From Eggerthellaceae bacterium (GTDB lineage Bacteria; Actinomycetota; Coriobacteriia; Coriobacteriales; Eggerthellaceae), in the NCBI GenBank assembly GCA_910575165.1, contig CAJTDS010000005.1, forward strand, positions 1 to 64,000: a stretch of 64,000 nucleotides of DNA, written 5' to 3'. The position numbers were made by a program, and so were the translations under genes. Below the pieces are notes generated by a model that saw only the letters and a list, made by a program, of their open reading frames with translations, was not told where the DNA came from and made no database searches. Below are positions 8,420 to 17,082 of this stretch, one piece after another (position 1 is the stretch's first letter; the number at the start of each line of letters is the position of its first letter).

Positions 8420-9631
8420 ATGAAGCTACTTCGCAAGACCATTCTTCTCTGCGTTGTCTTTGCGTCCGTTGTTTTGATTGCCGCTGGTTGCGTGAGTGGC
8501 TCGAATTCAAATCGTGGTCCCGAAAGCGCCCCTGCGCATTCGAAGGGCTACTACGAAGGGCTATGGGTTTGCTCGGGGTTTGAACACGATGGAACCGTGA
8601 TTTCTTTCAACGCGCTGATACCGGAGGCCAGGGAGCTGTATCCCTACCTTCTGCTCACCCTTGAGGATGGCAAACTCGGCGGAGTCATGGAGATCGAGAA
8701 TGGAAGTGGCGACCCCAAAACGCTCCTGATGGGCGAATGGGAGCCCATAAGCGAGGGCGTAAGGATAGACGATGCGCGGTTCCAACTTGAAGGAAGCCGT
8801 CTTGTCGCCGAGCAGAGCGATGCGTTGCTCTACTTTGAGAGGATTATTCCAGGGGATCAGCTTTACGTCGGAACGATTCGATACAACGACGTCTCCTTCG
8901 ACGCACCAATCGAGTTGGTGTACCTTCATGATGGGATAAGTCCCGACGCCGACGGCTATGGCGTCGCGTCGTCCTATCGAGCTGACGGGCCGTCCCTCTA
9001 CATGGCAGCCAAGTCGACCGACCTCCAAGATATAACTGAGGCAGCCGATTACTTTGCTGGCTACGAAGATTGTTTTACGAGCGTCGGCGGGATCAACTGT
9101 TTTGTCCTGTTTGACGAAGAGAATCTCTGCTCGGATGTTGAGTTCGTTTATGACGGCAATTGGTATACAATCGAATTCCACTACTCAAACGAAGATGTCG
9201 TGGAATACTCCGAATACGCAGAAACGTTTTACACCACATTGCGAATTGGCGATGCGGAGAATAGTTACGCGGACGGAGATAGCGCGGGCTCTTCCGAGGC
9301 GGGCGGGGAGACTGCGGTTCCCGCAGGTGCGATTTCGTGGCAGGATGCATCTCAGCACATAGGGGAGCTCGTGACGGTTTACGGATCGGTGGTAGGTTCG
9401 AATTGTGCCAGCTCGAGCAATGGTGCGCCTACGTTCCTCGACTTGGGGGCAGCTTATCCGAATGAGAGCCGTGTTTCCGTCGTCATCTGGGGCGAGGACA
9501 GGCCAGCATTCCCGGAAGCGCCTGAAGCTATGTATGCGGGCCAAACGGTTTGCGTAACAGGCGTAATCTACGTATACAACGATGTGTGCAACATCGAGGT
9601 GACATCCCCGTCGCAGATTCAGGTGCTGTAG
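8420..9631 (+). CDS. Lipoprotein with C-terminal OB-fold-like domain
   Basis: The 403-residue protein has a signal peptide with lipobox (IAAGC) near residues 18-22 and TAGGAG upstream of ATG 8420. The central ~260 residues are beta-rich and unrecognised. After a Gly/Ser/Glu linker, the last ~100 residues form an OB-fold-like domain (PTFLDLGAAYP, RVSVVIWGE, VCVTGVIYVYND, SPSQIQV) paralogous to that of the preceding lipoprotein. It ends the plus-strand run that began with the J-domain gene. Its function is unknown; a nucleic-acid or glycan ligand is possible for this fold. Confidence 0.7.
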   Translation: MKLLRKTILLCVVFASVVLIAAGCVSGSNSNRGPESAPAHSKGYYEGLWVCSGFEHDGTVISFNALIPEARELYPYLLLTLEDGKLGGVMEIENGSGDPKTLLMGEWEPISEGVRIDDARFQLEGSRLVAEQSDALLYFERIIPGDQLYVGTIRYNDVSFDAPIELVYLHDGISPDADGYGVASSYRADGPSLYMAAKSTDLQDITEAADYFAGYEDCFTSVGGINCFVLFDEENLCSDVEFVYDGNWYTIEFHYSNEDVVEYSEYAETFYTTLRIGDAENSYADGDSAGSSEAGGETAVPAGAISWQDASQHIGELVTVYGSVVGSNCASSSNGAPTFLDLGAAYPNESRVSVVIWGEDRPAFPEAPEAMYAGQTVCVTGVIYVYNDVCNIEVTSPSQIQVL

Positions 9632-9674
9632 CTGCGGGACGTCGGCTCTTCGCCTGTGTTTTCTCGCGAATGCA

Positions 9675-9904
9675 AGACGGCTGCCTCAAGGTCAAATTGG
9701 AGTTACGTCGGCAGAGGCGGAGCTGAATGCGCAGGAGCGCGCGATCGTCGACTTGCTGAGCGAAGGGGCCCTCTGGGCCGGGCGCAGATAGAGGAGGCGC
9801 TTCGGATCGGCAGGATGAGCGCGCTGCGGTCCCTCAAAAAGCTCGCGGAAGGCGGCGCGGTCGCCGTCGAGGGGCGGGGCCGAGGCGCGAAGTACAGGCT
9901 GTAG
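9675..9904 (+). pseudogene. Frameshifted remnant of a winged-helix C-terminus (Fic or AlbA_2 type)
   Basis: Two reading frames together give a winged-helix domain. One frame reads TSAEAELNAQERAIVDLLSE up to about 9770; the other then reads GRAQIEEALRIG, ALRSLKKLAEGG and GRGRGAKYRL to the stop. This is how Fic-family and AlbA_2-type regulators commonly end. A frameshift near 9770-9790 breaks it, and no upstream catalytic domain or start is present. It is read here as the tail of a decayed gene. Confidence 0.45.
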
Positions 9905-9969
9905 CCCCTGATCGCTTTCGCATACTTGCCTGATAGGCAAGAGGAAGCGCGAGGGGAGGGGTCGGGTTC

Positions 9970-10089
9970 GATGCGGTTATGTTCGATTGCGCCGTCCTGG
10001 GTCGGGGCGGCCGTTTCGTCGTCGAACGTCAGCAGGAGCTTTGGATTGCCGTTTCGGGTCATTCTTAGTATTACGGCAATTTGCAGGAT
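9970..10089 (-). pseudogene. Remnant of an AAA_14/DUF4143 ATPase C-terminus
   Basis: On the minus strand the frame reads NGNPKLLLTFDDETAAPTQDG, closely matching the extreme C-terminus of the intact ATPase at 10255-11451 (NNPKFLLTLDDEAPVLHDG). The frame is open for only nine codons upstream before a TGA, and nothing else of the ATPase is nearby. It is the leftover end of a second copy, lying antisense to and beside the winged-helix remnant. Confidence 0.55.
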
Positions 10090-10094
10090 TCAAT

Positions 10095-10129
10095 CCGATA
10101 TTTTGTAGAATGCAAGCCGATATTTTATA
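10095..10129. repeat. Direct repeat CCGATATTTTRTA, 22-bp period
   Basis: CCGATATTTTGTA at 10095-10107 recurs as CCGATATTTTATA at 10117-10129, one substitution apart and 22 bp (two helical turns) start to start. The phasing suggests binding by a regulator to one DNA face. It resembles the CCGTTATTTATA motif at 204-272. It may be an orphaned operator of the decayed ATPase copy. The remainder of 9905-10254 shows no supported gene. Confidence 0.4.
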
Positions 10130-10254
10130 ACACCCCAGGTGAGGGGTCTGCACTCGTGGAGAAACCAGGATACATCTCGCGCATCATCGATTCCTCGGGC
10201 GAGCTGCCTCGCGCCCTAAGCGTGTCTCCCTTCCCTCTTCCTCGTCGGACAGGC

Positions 10255-11451
10255 CTACTCTTCCATCAGCCATTCCAGGGCGTTTACCTGCTTGATCCCG
10301 TCGTGGAGGACGGGCGCCTCGTCGTCAAGCGTTAGTAGGAACTTCGGGTTGTTGTCCCGAATCGCCCTCAAGGATTCGAGCTCGCGACCGAGCGTGGCGT
10401 CGTCTCTCACCGTTTCGGCGACCTGGTAGTAGCGCAGCCCGTCCGGCGCGGGCACTACGAAGTCGACTTCCCGCGAGGAGACCTGGCCCACATACGCGGT
10501 TCCGAACCGTCTCTGTAGCTCAAGGAAAACGACGTTCTCTAGGATTCGTCCACGGTCTCTCACCTGGTTGGACAGCAACATCCTTCTCAGCCCCATGTCG
10601 ACGCCGTAGTACTTTTCCTGAAGCTTCAGCAGCCTTTTCCCCTTGATGTCGAACCGCTTTGCCCGGTATGCGACGAAACTGTTCACCAGAGCGGATAGGT
10701 ATTCGCTCACGGTGTTGGGCGAGATTCGCACCCCGCTTGTCTTCAGTGCGCCGCTAATGCCCTTTGCGGAAGTCAGGTTCCCGATGTTATCGTAAACGAA
10801 GGAAACAAGTGCATCCAGGGCGATGGTGTTCGAGACGTTGAGCTTTTGGGCTACATCCTTGAAGAGGACGGTGTTGAGGATGCCTTCCAGGTAATCGTGG
10901 AGGGCAAGCTGATCGGCGCGAAATCCGATAGTTGCCGGGAAGGATCCGTGCGAGATATAGTCGCCATACGTTCGCTCGAGCGATTGCCCCTGAGGAGCGG
11001 CGGAGGCGAACTCGCTGAAGGAGAGCGGCAGCATCTTGACCTCGACATAGCGACCGGACAGCAACGTTGCGAGTGTGCCTTCTAAGAGCAGCGCGTTCGA
11101 CCCCGTAATGTACAGGTCGATGCCATCTCGGGCGTATAGGCTGTCGACGGCTCGCTGGAATTCGGGGACGTTCTGCACTTCGTCGATGAAGACGTAGTGG
11201 GTCTCCTTCGAGGTTATGCGGGATACGATCTCCTCGTGGAGCTTGCGGTAGTCAAGAAGCTTCTCGTTTTCAAGCTGTTCGAGGTTGATGGTGATGATGC
11301 GGTCTTCGGGAATGCCCTCGGCGCGAAGGCGGTCGGAAAAAAGTCTGAGCAGCGTCGATTTGCCGCAGCGTCGCACGCCGGTTACGACCTTTATTACGTC
11401 TCTGTCTCGCCATCGCGCGAGTCGATCCATGTAGAGTGGGCGGTCAATCAT
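10255..11451 (-). CDS. AAA_14 ATPase with DUF4143 domain
   Basis: The 398-residue protein has a Walker A loop (GVRRCGKST, 25-33), a Walker B (YVFIDEVQ, near residues 88-95) and the C-terminal DUF4143 region with a restriction-endonuclease-like strand (REVDFVV), the standard AAA_14 architecture. Members are widespread, often multicopy, and of uncertain function. Strong AAGGAG lies 8 nt before ATG 11451. Two large palindromes lie directly upstream and probably control it. The tail of a second, decayed copy lies downstream at 9970-10089, pointing to past duplication or repeated acquisition. Confidence 0.85.
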   Translation of the reverse strand: MIDRPLYMDRLARWRDRDVIKVVTGVRRCGKSTLLRLFSDRLRAEGIPEDRIITINLEQLENEKLLDYRKLHEEIVSRITSKETHYVFIDEVQNVPEFQRAVDSLYARDGIDLYITGSNALLLEGTLATLLSGRYVEVKMLPLSFSEFASAAPQGQSLERTYGDYISHGSFPATIGFRADQLALHDYLEGILNTVLFKDVAQKLNVSNTIALDALVSFVYDNIGNLTSAKGISGALKTSGVRISPNTVSEYLSALVNSFVAYRAKRFDIKGKRLLKLQEKYYGVDMGLRRMLLSNQVRDRGRILENVVFLELQRRFGTAYVGQVSSREVDFVVPAPDGLRYYQVAETVRDDATLGRELESLRAIRDNNPKFLLTLDDEAPVLHDGIKQVNALEWLMEE

Positions 11452-11465
11452 AGTCGCGCTCCTTA

Positions 11466-11534
11466 AAACTTCTCAACCTATTGAGAAGTTTCCCATAAAA
11501 TCGAAAACTTCTCAACCTATTGAGAAGTTTTCGA
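11466..11534 (-). promoter_or_regulatory. Twin palindromes upstream of the AAA_14 ATPase
   Basis: Two copies of an inverted repeat with arms AACTTCTCAA and TTGAGAAGTT around a CCTA spacer lie at 11466-11491 (11-bp arms) and 11501-11534 (15-bp arms). They start 15 bp upstream of the ATPase ATG. The centres are about 39 bp apart. The arrangement fits a repeated operator over the promoter and 5' leader; the regulator is unknown, and autoregulation is one option. Confidence 0.6.
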
Positions 11535-11618
11535 TGCGATGGTGCGGGTGTCTTATCGCGGATGCCCACACCATTGCATGTTCTGCATTCGGCAAGCCCT
11601 GAATAGTTCCCGCGCCCT

Positions 11619-13175
11619 CTACTCCTCGGGGTCGTCCAGCAGCTTGGCGTCGGCTACGTCGGCGCCGCCGCCTCCTGCGGTGCCCGCATCTGCCGCCTTC
11701 GCCTCGCGGGCTTCGTCCAGCAGGGCTTTCATGGTGGGGTTGCCGCGGGTCAGGCGCTTCACGGTCAGGTCCTCGGCCTTGTCGTTGGCCAGGCGCAGGT
11801 TGCGCTCCGAGCCGATCAGGTGCTCCTTGATCTTCTGCAGGTGCTCGATGGACTTGTCGATCTCGTCGATGGCCTTCTGGAACCTCTCCGACGCCAGGCG
11901 GTAGTTGCGCCCGAACTTCTCCTTGAAGTCGGCCAGCTGGTCCTCGAAGCGCGTGACGTCGATGTTCTGCTGGCGCACCGCCTCCAGCTCCTTGCGGTAG
12001 CCAAGCGACGAGAGCGCGGCGTTTCGCAGCAGCGTGATGATGGGGATGAAGAACTGCGGGCGGATGACGTACATCTTCTCGAAGCGGTAGGACACGTCGG
12101 TGATGCCGGCGTTGTATAGCTCGCTTTCCGGCTCCAGCAGCGACACCAGCACCGCGTACTCGCAGCCCTTCTTGCGCCGGTCGGAGTCCAGCTTCTTGAA
12201 GTGCGATTCGTTGGTCTTGCGATGCGTGGAGTCGTCCGCCTCGTTCTTCATCTCGAACATGATGGAGACGATCTCGTTGCCCTCCTCGTCGAAGTCGCGG
12301 AAGACGAAGTCGCCCTTCGTGCCCTCCATCACCTCGTTGTCCTTCTCGAAGTAGGCGCGGGGGAAGGCGGTGGGGCGCAGGCGGTTGAACTCCACCTCGC
12401 AGTGCTGCTCCAGGCTCTCGCCCAGCATCTTCGTGGAAAGGCGCGCCCGCATGTCCTGGATGCGCTCGATCTCGCGCTCGCGGTCGGCGATGAGCTCGTC
12501 TTTGGCCGCCAGCTTCTCGGCCAGCGCCGCCTGGGCTTCGGCCTGCACGCGGGCAAGCTCGGCCTCGGCGCGCTGGGACTGCGATTTCAGCTCGTCGCGG
12601 GCGCGCTCGGCGGCGTTGCGCAGCTCGTCGCGCTCGCGCTCCACGGCAGCTTGCTCGTCTTTGGCCTTGGCCAGCGCCTGGGACACGGCCAGCTGCGACT
12701 CCACGGCGGCGCGCTCCTGGGCTGCCTTGAGCTGCTGGGCCAGCTCGTCGCGCTCGCGCTCCGCAGCACGCAGTCGGTCGGCTTCGGCGGCCACGGCCTT
12801 GCTCACGGCCAGCTCGCGCTCGGCCTGCGCCTTCTCGCCCTGGGATTCCGCCTGGGCCTTCAGCGCCTGCAGCTGCTGCTCCAGTTCCGCCTTCTCGTTT
12901 CGGGCGGCCAGTTCCAGCTCCGCCTCGCGGGCGCGCAGCCGCTCTTCCTGGGCCGCCAGCTTGCCGTCTCGCTCGGCCAGCTGGGCGCGCAGGGCCTCCT
13001 CGGCCTTCGATACCGCCAGGGCGATCTCCTGCTTGCGGCTCTTTTCGGCTTGCGACAGGCGCGCGTGCACCTCCTGCTCGAACTCCTTGGTGCGCACTTG
13101 GCTTAAAAGTTCGGCGTACTGGCCCTCGTCGACGGTGAAGGCCTTTCCGCAATGGGGGCACTTGATCTCGCTCAT
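11619..13175 (-). CDS. DUF2130 coiled-coil protein
   Basis: The 518-residue protein opens with a zinc-ribbon-like CPHC knuckle (residues 5-8), continues as ~200 residues of Ala/Glu/Arg/Gln-rich coiled coil (about 25-225), and ends with the conserved DUF2130 domain ([49 protein letters not shown]). The DxnExK-like ordering in GDFVF...FEMKNE resembles a PD-(D/E)XK nuclease core; I infer but cannot show activity. A second short coiled coil and an Asp/Ala-rich tail follow. It appears monocistronic. Confidence 0.85.
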   Translation of the reverse strand: MSEIKCPHCGKAFTVDEGQYAELLSQVRTKEFEQEVHARLSQAEKSRKQEIALAVSKAEEALRAQLAERDGKLAAQEERLRAREAELELAARNEKAELEQQLQALKAQAESQGEKAQAERELAVSKAVAAEADRLRAAERERDELAQQLKAAQERAAVESQLAVSQALAKAKDEQAAVERERDELRNAAERARDELKSQSQRAEAELARVQAEAQAALAEKLAAKDELIADREREIERIQDMRARLSTKMLGESLEQHCEVEFNRLRPTAFPRAYFEKDNEVMEGTKGDFVFRDFDEEGNEIVSIMFEMKNEADDSTHRKTNESHFKKLDSDRRKKGCEYAVLVSLLEPESELYNAGITDVSYRFEKMYVIRPQFFIPIITLLRNAALSSLGYRKELEAVRQQNIDVTRFEDQLADFKEKFGRNYRLASERFQKAIDEIDKSIEHLQKIKEHLIGSERNLRLANDKAEDLTVKRLTRGNPTMKALLDEAREAKAADAGTAGGGGADVADAKLLDDPEE

Positions 13176-13311
13176 GGCTGTCCTTCCGGTTTGGCGCCGC
13201 AGCGGTTCGCGTCGCGCGCTCAGGCTAATGGGAGAGATGATACCGCAAAGGGCTTTTTAGCGGTGTCCCTTAAAGAGGTCTTTGGTCGGTGGATTTCAGA
13301 TGCGCGATATG

Positions 13312-13683
13312 CTACGCTCGAACCCCCAGCGCCTCGGCCCATGCATCTTCTTTGAATCCGGGGATGGCGGTCGCTTCGGTGACCAGCAGCGGGCGTTTCA
13401 CCAGCATGCCGTTCGTGGCCAGCAGGGCATACTGTGCCTCGTTGGTCATGGTCGGCAGCTTCTCCGATAGGCCCATCTCGCGGTAGAGCATGCCGCTGGT
13501 GTTGAAGAAGCGGCGCAGGGGCAGCCCGCTGAGCTCGTGCCAGCGGCGCAGCTCGTCGGCCGTGGGGCTGTCGGCCACGATGTCGCGGTCAGCGTAGTCG
13601 GCACCTGCGGCATCCAGCCACGCTTTGGCCTTCCTGCAGGTGGAGCACTTGGGGTATTCCAGAAAGAGCGCGCGCTGGGCCAT
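13312..13683 (-). CDS. Spx/ArsC-family thioredoxin-fold protein
   Basis: The 123-residue protein has the CSTC redox motif (CSTCRKAKAWL, near residues 13-16) and the ArsC-family signature RRFFNTSG followed by a KRPLLV segment. Family members include arsenate reductases, Spx regulators and YffB-like reductases. The sequence alone does not separate these, although size and the RRFFNTSG form suit a YffB/ArsC-related reductase. ATG 13683 is chosen because CCAGGAG sits ~6 nt upstream; the much longer open frame upstream is not protein-like. Confidence 0.75.
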   Translation of the reverse strand: MAQRALFLEYPKCSTCRKAKAWLDAAGADYADRDIVADSPTADELRRWHELSGLPLRRFFNTSGMLYREMGLSEKLPTMTNEAQYALLATNGMLVKRPLLVTEATAIPGFKEDAWAEALGVRA

Positions 13684-14035
13684 GATGACTCCTGGTTCGT
13701 CGGGGACATGCTGTTTTGCGCCGGTCATTGTACCGCACGGGGCCGCTGGGCGTTGCGGGTCCGCGCGGCGAAGATGCGGGAATGCAGCAAAGAGGATGTG
13801 CAGCGTGCGAGGCGATGCTTTCCGGTGCTGTTTTCTGCCAGTTTTCCGCAACATCCAGCGCCTCTTCCTGATTGACTTGGTTTCGTTCCGATTGCGGTTC
13901 GCGATTGCACCGATGCCGCGCCGGCTGCTTCCCCTGCATGGCCCTGCACGGTTGGGCGCATGGCCGCCTGTCATCGTTTTGCCAGCTTGCACCTGTATCG
14001 TGATGACGGGGGCAGGCGTGCGAAAAGGAGGAACG
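13684..14035. other. Intergenic region, no gene seen
   Basis: This 352-bp divergent gap separates the ArsC-like gene from the Rpn-type nuclease gene. Short frames on both strands lack ribosome sites and protein-like composition. It must hold the promoters of both flanking genes, but I see no convincing hexamers. Confidence 0.4.
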
Positions 14036-15061
14036 ATGGACGAGCGGAGCGTAGGCGAGCGATTCGGCGGCGCGGCGGAGGGCGAGGGCGGGCTGATGAT
14101 GGGTCTTCCGCTCTCAAACAGCGCGATGTTCACTCGCGTGATGTCCGATCCCGAGCTGTTCCGGCAGCTGGCCGAGGTGGTTACGGGGGTGAGGCTGGAG
14201 CCTTCGACGGACAACAACGTCGAGCAGACGATCGAGCCGGTTATCGGAGCGCGGGGAGTGCGTATGGATGTGGTCGCCGCCGACGATGGGCGGGTGATCG
14301 ACGTGGAGATGCAGGCTCGCTCCGAGCCGAGCCTCGGCAAGCGGCTTCGCTATTACCAGTCGACGCTCGATGTCCATCACCTTCGGAAAGGGGAAGATTA
14401 CAGCTGCCTTCGGGAGAGCTTCATCGTTTTTCTTTGCACGTTCGATGCGTTTGGGCTGGGGCTTCCGGCTTATCACCTCGAGCGGGCGTGCGCCGAGAGC
14501 GCCGAGGTGCATGTGGGCGACGAGAGCCATTGGACCGTTCTGAATGCGAGCGCCTACAAGGGGGAGACGCATCGCGAGCTCGCCGCCGTGCTAGAATACG
14601 TCGCAACAGGCAGCGTCCGCAAAGATGATCCTTTCGTGAACAGGGTCGACGCGGCGGTGCGGCACGCAAACGGCGATCGGAAGTGGGTGGAGCAGGTGTA
14701 CTCGGTTATGAGTTACGAGGAAAACGTGCGCATGCGCTACAGCATCCTGGCAAGGCAGGAGGTTGCCGAGAAAGTTGCCGAGAAGGTCGCCGAAGAGGTC
14801 GAGGAAAAGCTCGCCGCCGTCCGGCAAGAGGCCGTGGCCGAAGGCCGCGCCGAAGGTCGCGAGGAAGGTCGCGAGGAAGGTCGCGAGGAAGGCCGCGAGG
14901 AAGGCCGCGCCGAAGGTCGCGAGGAGGGCCGCGAGGAAGAGCGGGCCGCCGTGTCTCGCCTTGCTGCCGCCCTCAAGGCCGAAGGACGTGAAAGCGAGTT
15001 GATTGAGGCGCTGTCCGACTCCGGCGCCCTTGTCGCCCTCATGCGGGAATACGGGTGCTGA
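14036..15061 (+). CDS. Rpn-type PD-(D/E)XK nuclease/transposase-family protein
   Basis: The 341-residue protein matches the Rpn (recombination-promoting nuclease) / PD-(D/E)XK transposase family. Its N-terminal SNSAMFTRVMSD motif is followed by a nuclease core with RMDVVA and VIDVEMQA, which supply the acidic residues and Gln typical of the family. The N-terminal ~260 residues hold this domain. The C-terminus is a charged coil with repeated EGRE units, an often-seen tail in this family that can change length. Start ATG 14036 follows AAAAGGAGG. No terminal inverted repeats or target duplication were seen, so it is not called a mobile element. Confidence 0.75.
   Translation: MDERSVGERFGGAAEGEGGLMMGLPLSNSAMFTRVMSDPELFRQLAEVVTGVRLEPSTDNNVEQTIEPVIGARGVRMDVVAADDGRVIDVEMQARSEPSLGKRLRYYQSTLDVHHLRKGEDYSCLRESFIVFLCTFDAFGLGLPAYHLERACAESAEVHVGDESHWTVLNASAYKGETHRELAAVLEYVATGSVRKDDPFVNRVDAAVRHANGDRKWVEQVYSVMSYEENVRMRYSILARQEVAEKVAEKVAEEVEEKLAAVRQEAVAEGRAEGREEGREEGREEGREEGRAEGREEGREEERAAVSRLAAALKAEGRESELIEALSDSGALVALMREYGC
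14838..14939 (+). repeat. In-frame 12-bp tandem repeat (Glu-Gly-Arg-Glu)
   Basis: About eight copies of a 12-bp unit close to GAAGGTCGCGAG run in frame inside the Rpn-type gene and encode EGRE/EGRA repeats. Near-identical units should change copy number by slippage without breaking the frame. Confidence 0.8.
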
Positions 15062-15170
15062 GCGCATCCGGCTGCAAGAACCTCCGTGGCCTCTGCGCCC
15101 ACCCCGCCCTTCTTTCTGTCGATTATTTCGACCGACGGTGCGAGCGCGCGTTGCCCTAGGTCGAAGTGGC

Positions 15171-15176
15171 TATAAT
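15171..15176 (+). promoter_or_regulatory. Candidate -10 box of guaB
   Basis: A perfect TATAAT lies 122 bp upstream of the guaB ATG. The nearest -35-like TTGCCC (15151-15156) is only 14 bp away, so the -35 assignment is uncertain. The long leader shows no riboswitch I recognise. Confidence 0.4.
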
Positions 15177-15298
15177 AGGCCCACTACCAATCGGGAGGCC
15201 CGCGTGGCCCAGGTTGGCGGGATGCTTCCGAGCTGCCCTCGGAGCGCCTGGCGGCCTGCGGACGGCGACCTCGCACCACGACGCGCGATGGAGGATAC

Positions 15299-16819
15299 AT
15301 GGCATTCTATTTCGATGAACCGTCCCGTACTTTCAACGAGTATCTGCTGGTGCCGGGCCATACGCCCGCCGATTGCACGCCGGCTGCGGTGTCGCTGCGC
15401 ACGCCTCTGGTGAAGTACCGCAAGGGACAGGAAGAATGCCCCATCTCCCTGAACGTGCCCATGGTGTCCGCCATCATGGCCGCCGTCTCCGACGACCGCA
15501 TGGCCGTGGCGCTGGCTACCCAGGGCGGCCTGTCGTTCATCTACGGCAACCAGACCATCGAAAGCGAAGCGGCCATGGTGGCCCGCGTGAAGGATTACAA
15601 GGCCGGCTTCGTCACCTCCGACGCGAACCTGTCGCCGGATATGACCTTGGGCGACGTCGTGGAGCTCAAGGAGCAGTACGGCCACTCCACCATGCCCGTC
15701 ACCGCCGACGGCACCGCCCACGGCAAGCTGGTGGGCATCGTCACCGAGCGCGACTACCGTCTGTCCCGCATGAGCCTGGACGAGAAGGTGGCCGACTTCA
15801 TGACCCCGCGCGAGAAGCTGATCGTGGCGCCCGCCGACGTCACGCTGAAGGCCGCCAACGACATCATCTGGGAGCACAAACTGAATTCGCTACCCGTGGT
15901 TGACGGCAACGATTGCCTGGTCAGCCTGGTGTTCCGCAAGGACTACGACTCCCACAAGGAAAACCCCGACGAGATGCTGGACACCCACAAGCGCTACATG
16001 GTGGGCGCCGGCATCAACTCCCGCGACTACGCCGAGCGCGTGCCTGCGCTGGTGGAGGCCGGGGCCGACGTGCTGTGCATCGACAGCTCCGAGGGCTATT
16101 CCGACTGGCAGAAGGTGACCATCCAATGGGTGCGCGACCATTACGGCGACGACGTCAAAATCGGCGCGGGCAACGTGGTGGACCGCGAGGGCTTCCGCTT
16201 CCTGGCCGACGCGGGCGCCGACTTCGTGAAGATCGGCATCGGCGGCGGGTCCATCTGCATCACCCGCGAGACCAAGGGCATCGGACGCGGCCAGGCGACC
16301 GCGGTCATCGAGGTGGCCAAGGCCCGCGACGAGTACTTCCGCGAGACCGGCATCTACGTGCCCATCTGCTCCGACGGCGGCATCGTCTACGACCACCACA
16401 TCTCGCTGGCGCTGGCCATGGGCGCCGACTTCGTGATGCTGGGCCGCTACTTCGCCCGCTTCGACGAGAGCCCCTCGGCCAAGGTCATGGTCAACGGCAC
16501 CTACATGAAGGAGTACTGGGGCGAAGGCTCGGCGCGCGCTCGCAACTGGGGCCGCTACGACTTGGGCGGCAAGAAGAAGTCGCTGTCCTTCGAAGAGGGC
16601 GTGGACAGCTACGTTCCCTACGCCGGCAGCTTGAAGGACAACATGGACGTGACGCTGCTGAAGCTGAAGAGCACCATGTGCAACTGCGGCGCGCTCACCA
16701 TCCCCGACTTCCAGGACAAGGCCAAGCTCACGCTGGTGTCCGCCACCTCCATCGTGGAAGGCGGCGCCCACGACGTGCTGCTGAAGGACAAGGCGCCTTT
16801 TGCCAGCAACACGCGCTAG
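15299..16819 (+). CDS. guaB: IMP dehydrogenase, Tritrichomonas-like type
   Basis: IMPDH oxidises IMP to XMP, the first committed step of GMP synthesis, using NAD+. The 506-residue protein has the TIM-barrel loop [15 protein letters not shown] with catalytic Cys320, a CBS-domain insert (about 100-220, with GIVTERDYR and MTPREKL), the nucleotide-binding [11 protein letters not shown], the flap [15 protein letters not shown], and the C-terminal [16 protein letters not shown]. From memory it resembles the 503-residue Tritrichomonas foetus enzyme (EPCHTFNEYLL start, Cys319) far more than usual bacterial guaB. It stands alone, with a terminator just downstream. Confidence 0.93.
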   Translation: MAFYFDEPSRTFNEYLLVPGHTPADCTPAAVSLRTPLVKYRKGQEECPISLNVPMVSAIMAAVSDDRMAVALATQGGLSFIYGNQTIESEAAMVARVKDYKAGFVTSDANLSPDMTLGDVVELKEQYGHSTMPVTADGTAHGKLVGIVTERDYRLSRMSLDEKVADFMTPREKLIVAPADVTLKAANDIIWEHKLNSLPVVDGNDCLVSLVFRKDYDSHKENPDEMLDTHKRYMVGAGINSRDYAERVPALVEAGADVLCIDSSEGYSDWQKVTIQWVRDHYGDDVKIGAGNVVDREGFRFLADAGADFVKIGIGGGSICITRETKGIGRGQATAVIEVAKARDEYFRETGIYVPICSDGGIVYDHHISLALAMGADFVMLGRYFARFDESPSAKVMVNGTYMKEYWGEGSARARNWGRYDLGGKKKSLSFEEGVDSYVPYAGSLKDNMDVTLLKLKSTMCNCGALTIPDFQDKAKLTLVSATSIVEGGAHDVLLKDKAPFASNTR

Positions 16820-16845
16820 CCCGCGCCTGATTCGTTCGCGAACGG

Positions 16846-16876
16846 AAGCCCGGTCGGTATCGGCCGGGCTTTTTCG
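16846..16876 (+). terminator. Terminator of guaB
   Basis: A GC-rich stem (AGCCCGGTC with GGCCGGGCT, one G-T type mismatch) closes a 6-nt loop and runs into TTTTT, 27 bp after the guaB stop codon. Confidence 0.8.
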
Positions 16877-17023
16877 TTGCAGGGGTGCGCGCGGCGGGCG
16901 ACCGGCGGCGATGGGGCAGCGAGTCGGTTGCGCTGGCGGACGGCAGGCGGCTAGAGCGCAGGCGGCAAGCGGCGGCTAGGGTGCTCCTCCCCGTTCCCTC
17001 TGCGGAATTCCGAATACAAGCAG

Positions 17024-17052
17024 TTGCGCAAAATACCCCCAGGGGGTATAGT
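17024..17052 (+). promoter_or_regulatory. Copper operon promoter with embedded CsoR operator
   Basis: A -35 TTGCGC (17024-17029) and -10 TATAGT (17047-17052) are separated by 17 bp. The palindrome ATACCCCC-A-GGGGGTAT (17033-17049) fills the spacer and touches the -10. It matches the known CsoR operator class (TACCCC/GGGGTA arms). Apo-CsoR bound here would block RNA polymerase, and Cu(I) would release it. Confidence 0.8.
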
Positions 17053-17082
17053 GGCCGAAACGACAAGTCGGAAGGAGCGACT

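Noticed and set aside
13684-14340. N-terminal extension of the ArsC-like gene
   Set aside because: The extension overlaps the divergent Rpn-type gene and is not protein-like; ATG 13683 has a good ribosome site.
14838-14939. CRISPR-like or intergenic repeat
   Set aside because: The 12-bp repeats are in frame inside a coding region and encode EGRE.
14036-15061. Complete insertion sequence around the Rpn-type gene
   Set aside because: No terminal inverted repeats or target-site duplication were found in the flanks.
15177-15298. Purine riboswitch in the guaB leader
   Set aside because: The leader lacks the conserved junction pattern of known purine riboswitches.
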